Part shown: positions 5,334 to 6,657 of the stretch, one piece after another
Numbering within the stretch: the first letter of the stretch is position 1
How the letters are laid out: every line of letters begins with the position of its first letter
DNA from: Lachnospiraceae bacterium UBA4381
GTDB lineage: Bacteria > Bacillota > Clostridia > Lachnospirales > Lachnospiraceae
DNA length: 6,657 nucleotides
Assembly (NCBI GenBank): GCA_002391105.1
Contig: DGRT01000112.1
Location: 1-6,657 of the forward strand
Reading direction: 5' to 3'
Notes under the pieces: generated by a model
What the model was told of the DNA's origin: nothing
What the model saw: only the letters and a program-made list of their open reading frames with translations
Databases searched by the model: none
Program-made: the position numbers and the translations under genes

Positions 5334-6657
5334 TTCTCGCCTTAAGCTCCTCGCCTATCTCGTTCATCTTCTCCTCAGTAAGAATGAACTTCTTTCTGAA
5401 TACGATGATAGCTATGATAAGACCGATGATCGGGATAATAGTCATAGTCATTCTAAGCCCGAGCTTGGAAGACTGTGCTACATCCTTTGAAAAATCATAT
5501 AACTGCTCTGCCTCGTCACCTGACTCTGCTTTCAGATTATTAAGGGACAGACAGATAGATGCTATAAGCGCTGCAACACCGGATGCAAGCTTTACTACAA
5601 AGGTCTGCATAGAGAATATAACAGATTCATCACGCCTGTGATTCTTAAGATCACCATAATCAACAGTATTTGCAAGGAATACTGTTGTAAGCACCTGAAG
5701 TACACCATTTGCAGCAAATATGAAGAATCCCGGAATAAAGAGGATAAATACATTACTCATTCCTGTAAATGCTATACCAAAAAGACATGCATAACCGATT
5801 ATGGCACTGGCAAGACATATATAGAATATCTTTACATTTGTAGCGAATTTTCTGAGCAGCGGGTAAAAGATCATCATGGACAGAATCTGTATAGCACCGC
5901 CAAACATATTAAAGAAGGTATAGCTTCCCTGCCATCCCTCTCCGCCAAAATCATATTTGAAGAAATATATGACAAGGTTTGATGTGATATATACCGAGCA
6001 GTTTATAAGTACGATAGCTATAACGATTGTCATAGCCTGATCATTTGTTATAAGAGCCTTGAACATAGCCCCTACAGATGGAGACTCCATATCCACCGTA
6101 GCCTGCTCCTTGATATTCACACAGGTGATAGTAATAAATACTACAAAAAGTATAGCTACTATAAGGGCAAACCATTTGAAACCGGCAATCTCAACCTGTC
6201 TTGCAGTCGCATCGGCACCGGCTATTCCCTTACCTATAGCATTAACGATCATAACCGTAAATATAGTTACAAGCGCAGAGCCTACACCTGCACAGGAACG
6301 GGCAAGAGTTGTAAGCCCTTCTCTATCCTTACCACTATTGGTAAATGCAGGAATCATTGACCAATATGGTATATCCATCATAGTATAGGTCACTCCCCAC
6401 AGTATGTAGGTTATTGCAGCATACGCAACCAGACCACTGGGACTAAGACTTGGCGGACAGGCAAACATCAGAAACAGTATAACGGCATTCGTAAGAGTAC
6501 CAATCATAAGCCACGGTCTGAACTTGCCCCATCTTGTTTTAGTCTTGGCAACTATGATTCCCATGACAGGATCATTAAATGCGTCAAATACTCTTGCCAC
6601 CATAAGAATGATACCCATAGCAATAGCATTTACTCCCAGCACATCCTGAAAATAATA
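5326..6657 (-). CDS. MelB-like sugar:cation symporter (GPH family), 5' end outside the window
   Basis: An inner-membrane symporter of the glycoside-pentoside-hexuronide family, here most likely for melibiose or related alpha-galactosides. 443 residues are visible. The frame is still open at the window edge, where it reads YYFQDVLGV, matching the YYTDVVG segment near residue 35 of E. coli MelB. About 30 N-terminal residues are therefore missing, and the GTG at 6640-6642 is internal. The cation-site acids are kept: DAFNDPVMG (visible 25-33; MelB Asp55 and Asp59) and MMDIPYW (visible Asp95; MelB Asp124). Also kept are TRWGKFRPW (41-49), an Arg at visible 120 (MelB Arg149), and VDYGDLKNHRRDES with QTFVVK (332-356; MelB Lys377). 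It has roughly 11 hydrophobic segments and a charged C-terminus. It is followed 83 bp later by the alpha-galactosidase. Substrate is inferred from similarity and that neighbour. The C-terminus may be cut short by a frameshift at 5332-5335. Confidence 0.93.
   Translation of the reverse strand, partial: YYFQDVLGVNAIAMGIILMVARVFDAFNDPVMGIIVAKTKTRWGKFRPWLMIGTLTNAVILFLMFACPPSLSPSGLVAYAAITYILWGVTYTMMDIPYWSMIPAFTNSGKDREGLTTLARSCAGVGSALVTIFTVMIVNAIGKGIAGADATARQVEIAGFKWFALIVAILFVVFITITCVNIKEQATVDMESPSVGAMFKALITNDQAMTIVIAIVLINCSVYITSNLVIYFFKYDFGGEGWQGSYTFFNMFGGAIQILSMMIFYPLLRKFATNVKIFYICLASAIIGYACLFGIAFTGMSNVFILFIPGFFIFAANGVLQVLTTVFLANTVDYGDLKNHRRDESVIFSMQTFVVKLASGVAALIASICLSLNNLKAESGDEAEQLYDFSKDVAQSSKLGLRMTMTIIPIIGLIIAIIVFRKKFILTEEKMNEIGEELKARKG

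Noticed and set aside
6640..6642. GTG as the start codon of the symporter.
   Set aside because: The frame stays open to the window edge and the upstream residues YYFQD match the MelB family, so the gene continues beyond the window.

Overview
The window looks like chromosomal DNA from a low-to-moderate GC Gram-positive anaerobe, most likely a Clostridia member of the Lachnospiraceae kind. This rests on the Bacillus/Clostridium-type uracil phosphoribosyltransferase, strong GGAG-type ribosome binding sites, AT-rich intergenic DNA with a consensus sigma-A promoter, a DUF975 membrane protein (common in Firmicutes), and a GH36 alpha-galactosidase beside a MelB-like symporter. The family-level placement is inference. 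No mobile elements, RNA genes or CRISPR arrays were found.

Left part (1-2124). Bases 1-65 hold nothing I can call. A small acidic protein of unknown function (66-419, minus) diverges from a DUF975-type membrane protein (692-2005, plus) across an AT-rich 272-bp region. That region carries a near-perfect promoter for the DUF975 gene and a 9-bp direct repeat in its leader. The DUF975 protein has an ordinary membrane domain followed by a tail of about 170 residues. The tail has no Lys or Arg and is built from a 9-residue, tyrosine-centred tandem repeat (DNA period 27 bp). The gene ends at a perfect 13-bp stem terminator that faces the convergent upp gene.

Right part (2125-6657). Three minus-strand genes follow one another in the order MelB-like sugar:cation symporter (5' end outside the window), cytoplasmic GH36 alpha-galactosidase, then upp. 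The first two form a coherent melibiose or raffinose-type alpha-galactoside module: the symporter imports the sugar and the alpha-galactosidase releases galactose inside the cell. upp starts only 31 bp after the alpha-galactosidase stop with no visible terminator between them, so a pyrimidine salvage gene may be read through from a sugar operon.

The points most worth a second look are the FUS-like YG-repeat tail on the DUF975 protein and an apparent one-base frameshift at the 3' end of the symporter. There, a Lys/Ala/Pro-rich tail remains open in another frame just past the annotated stop.
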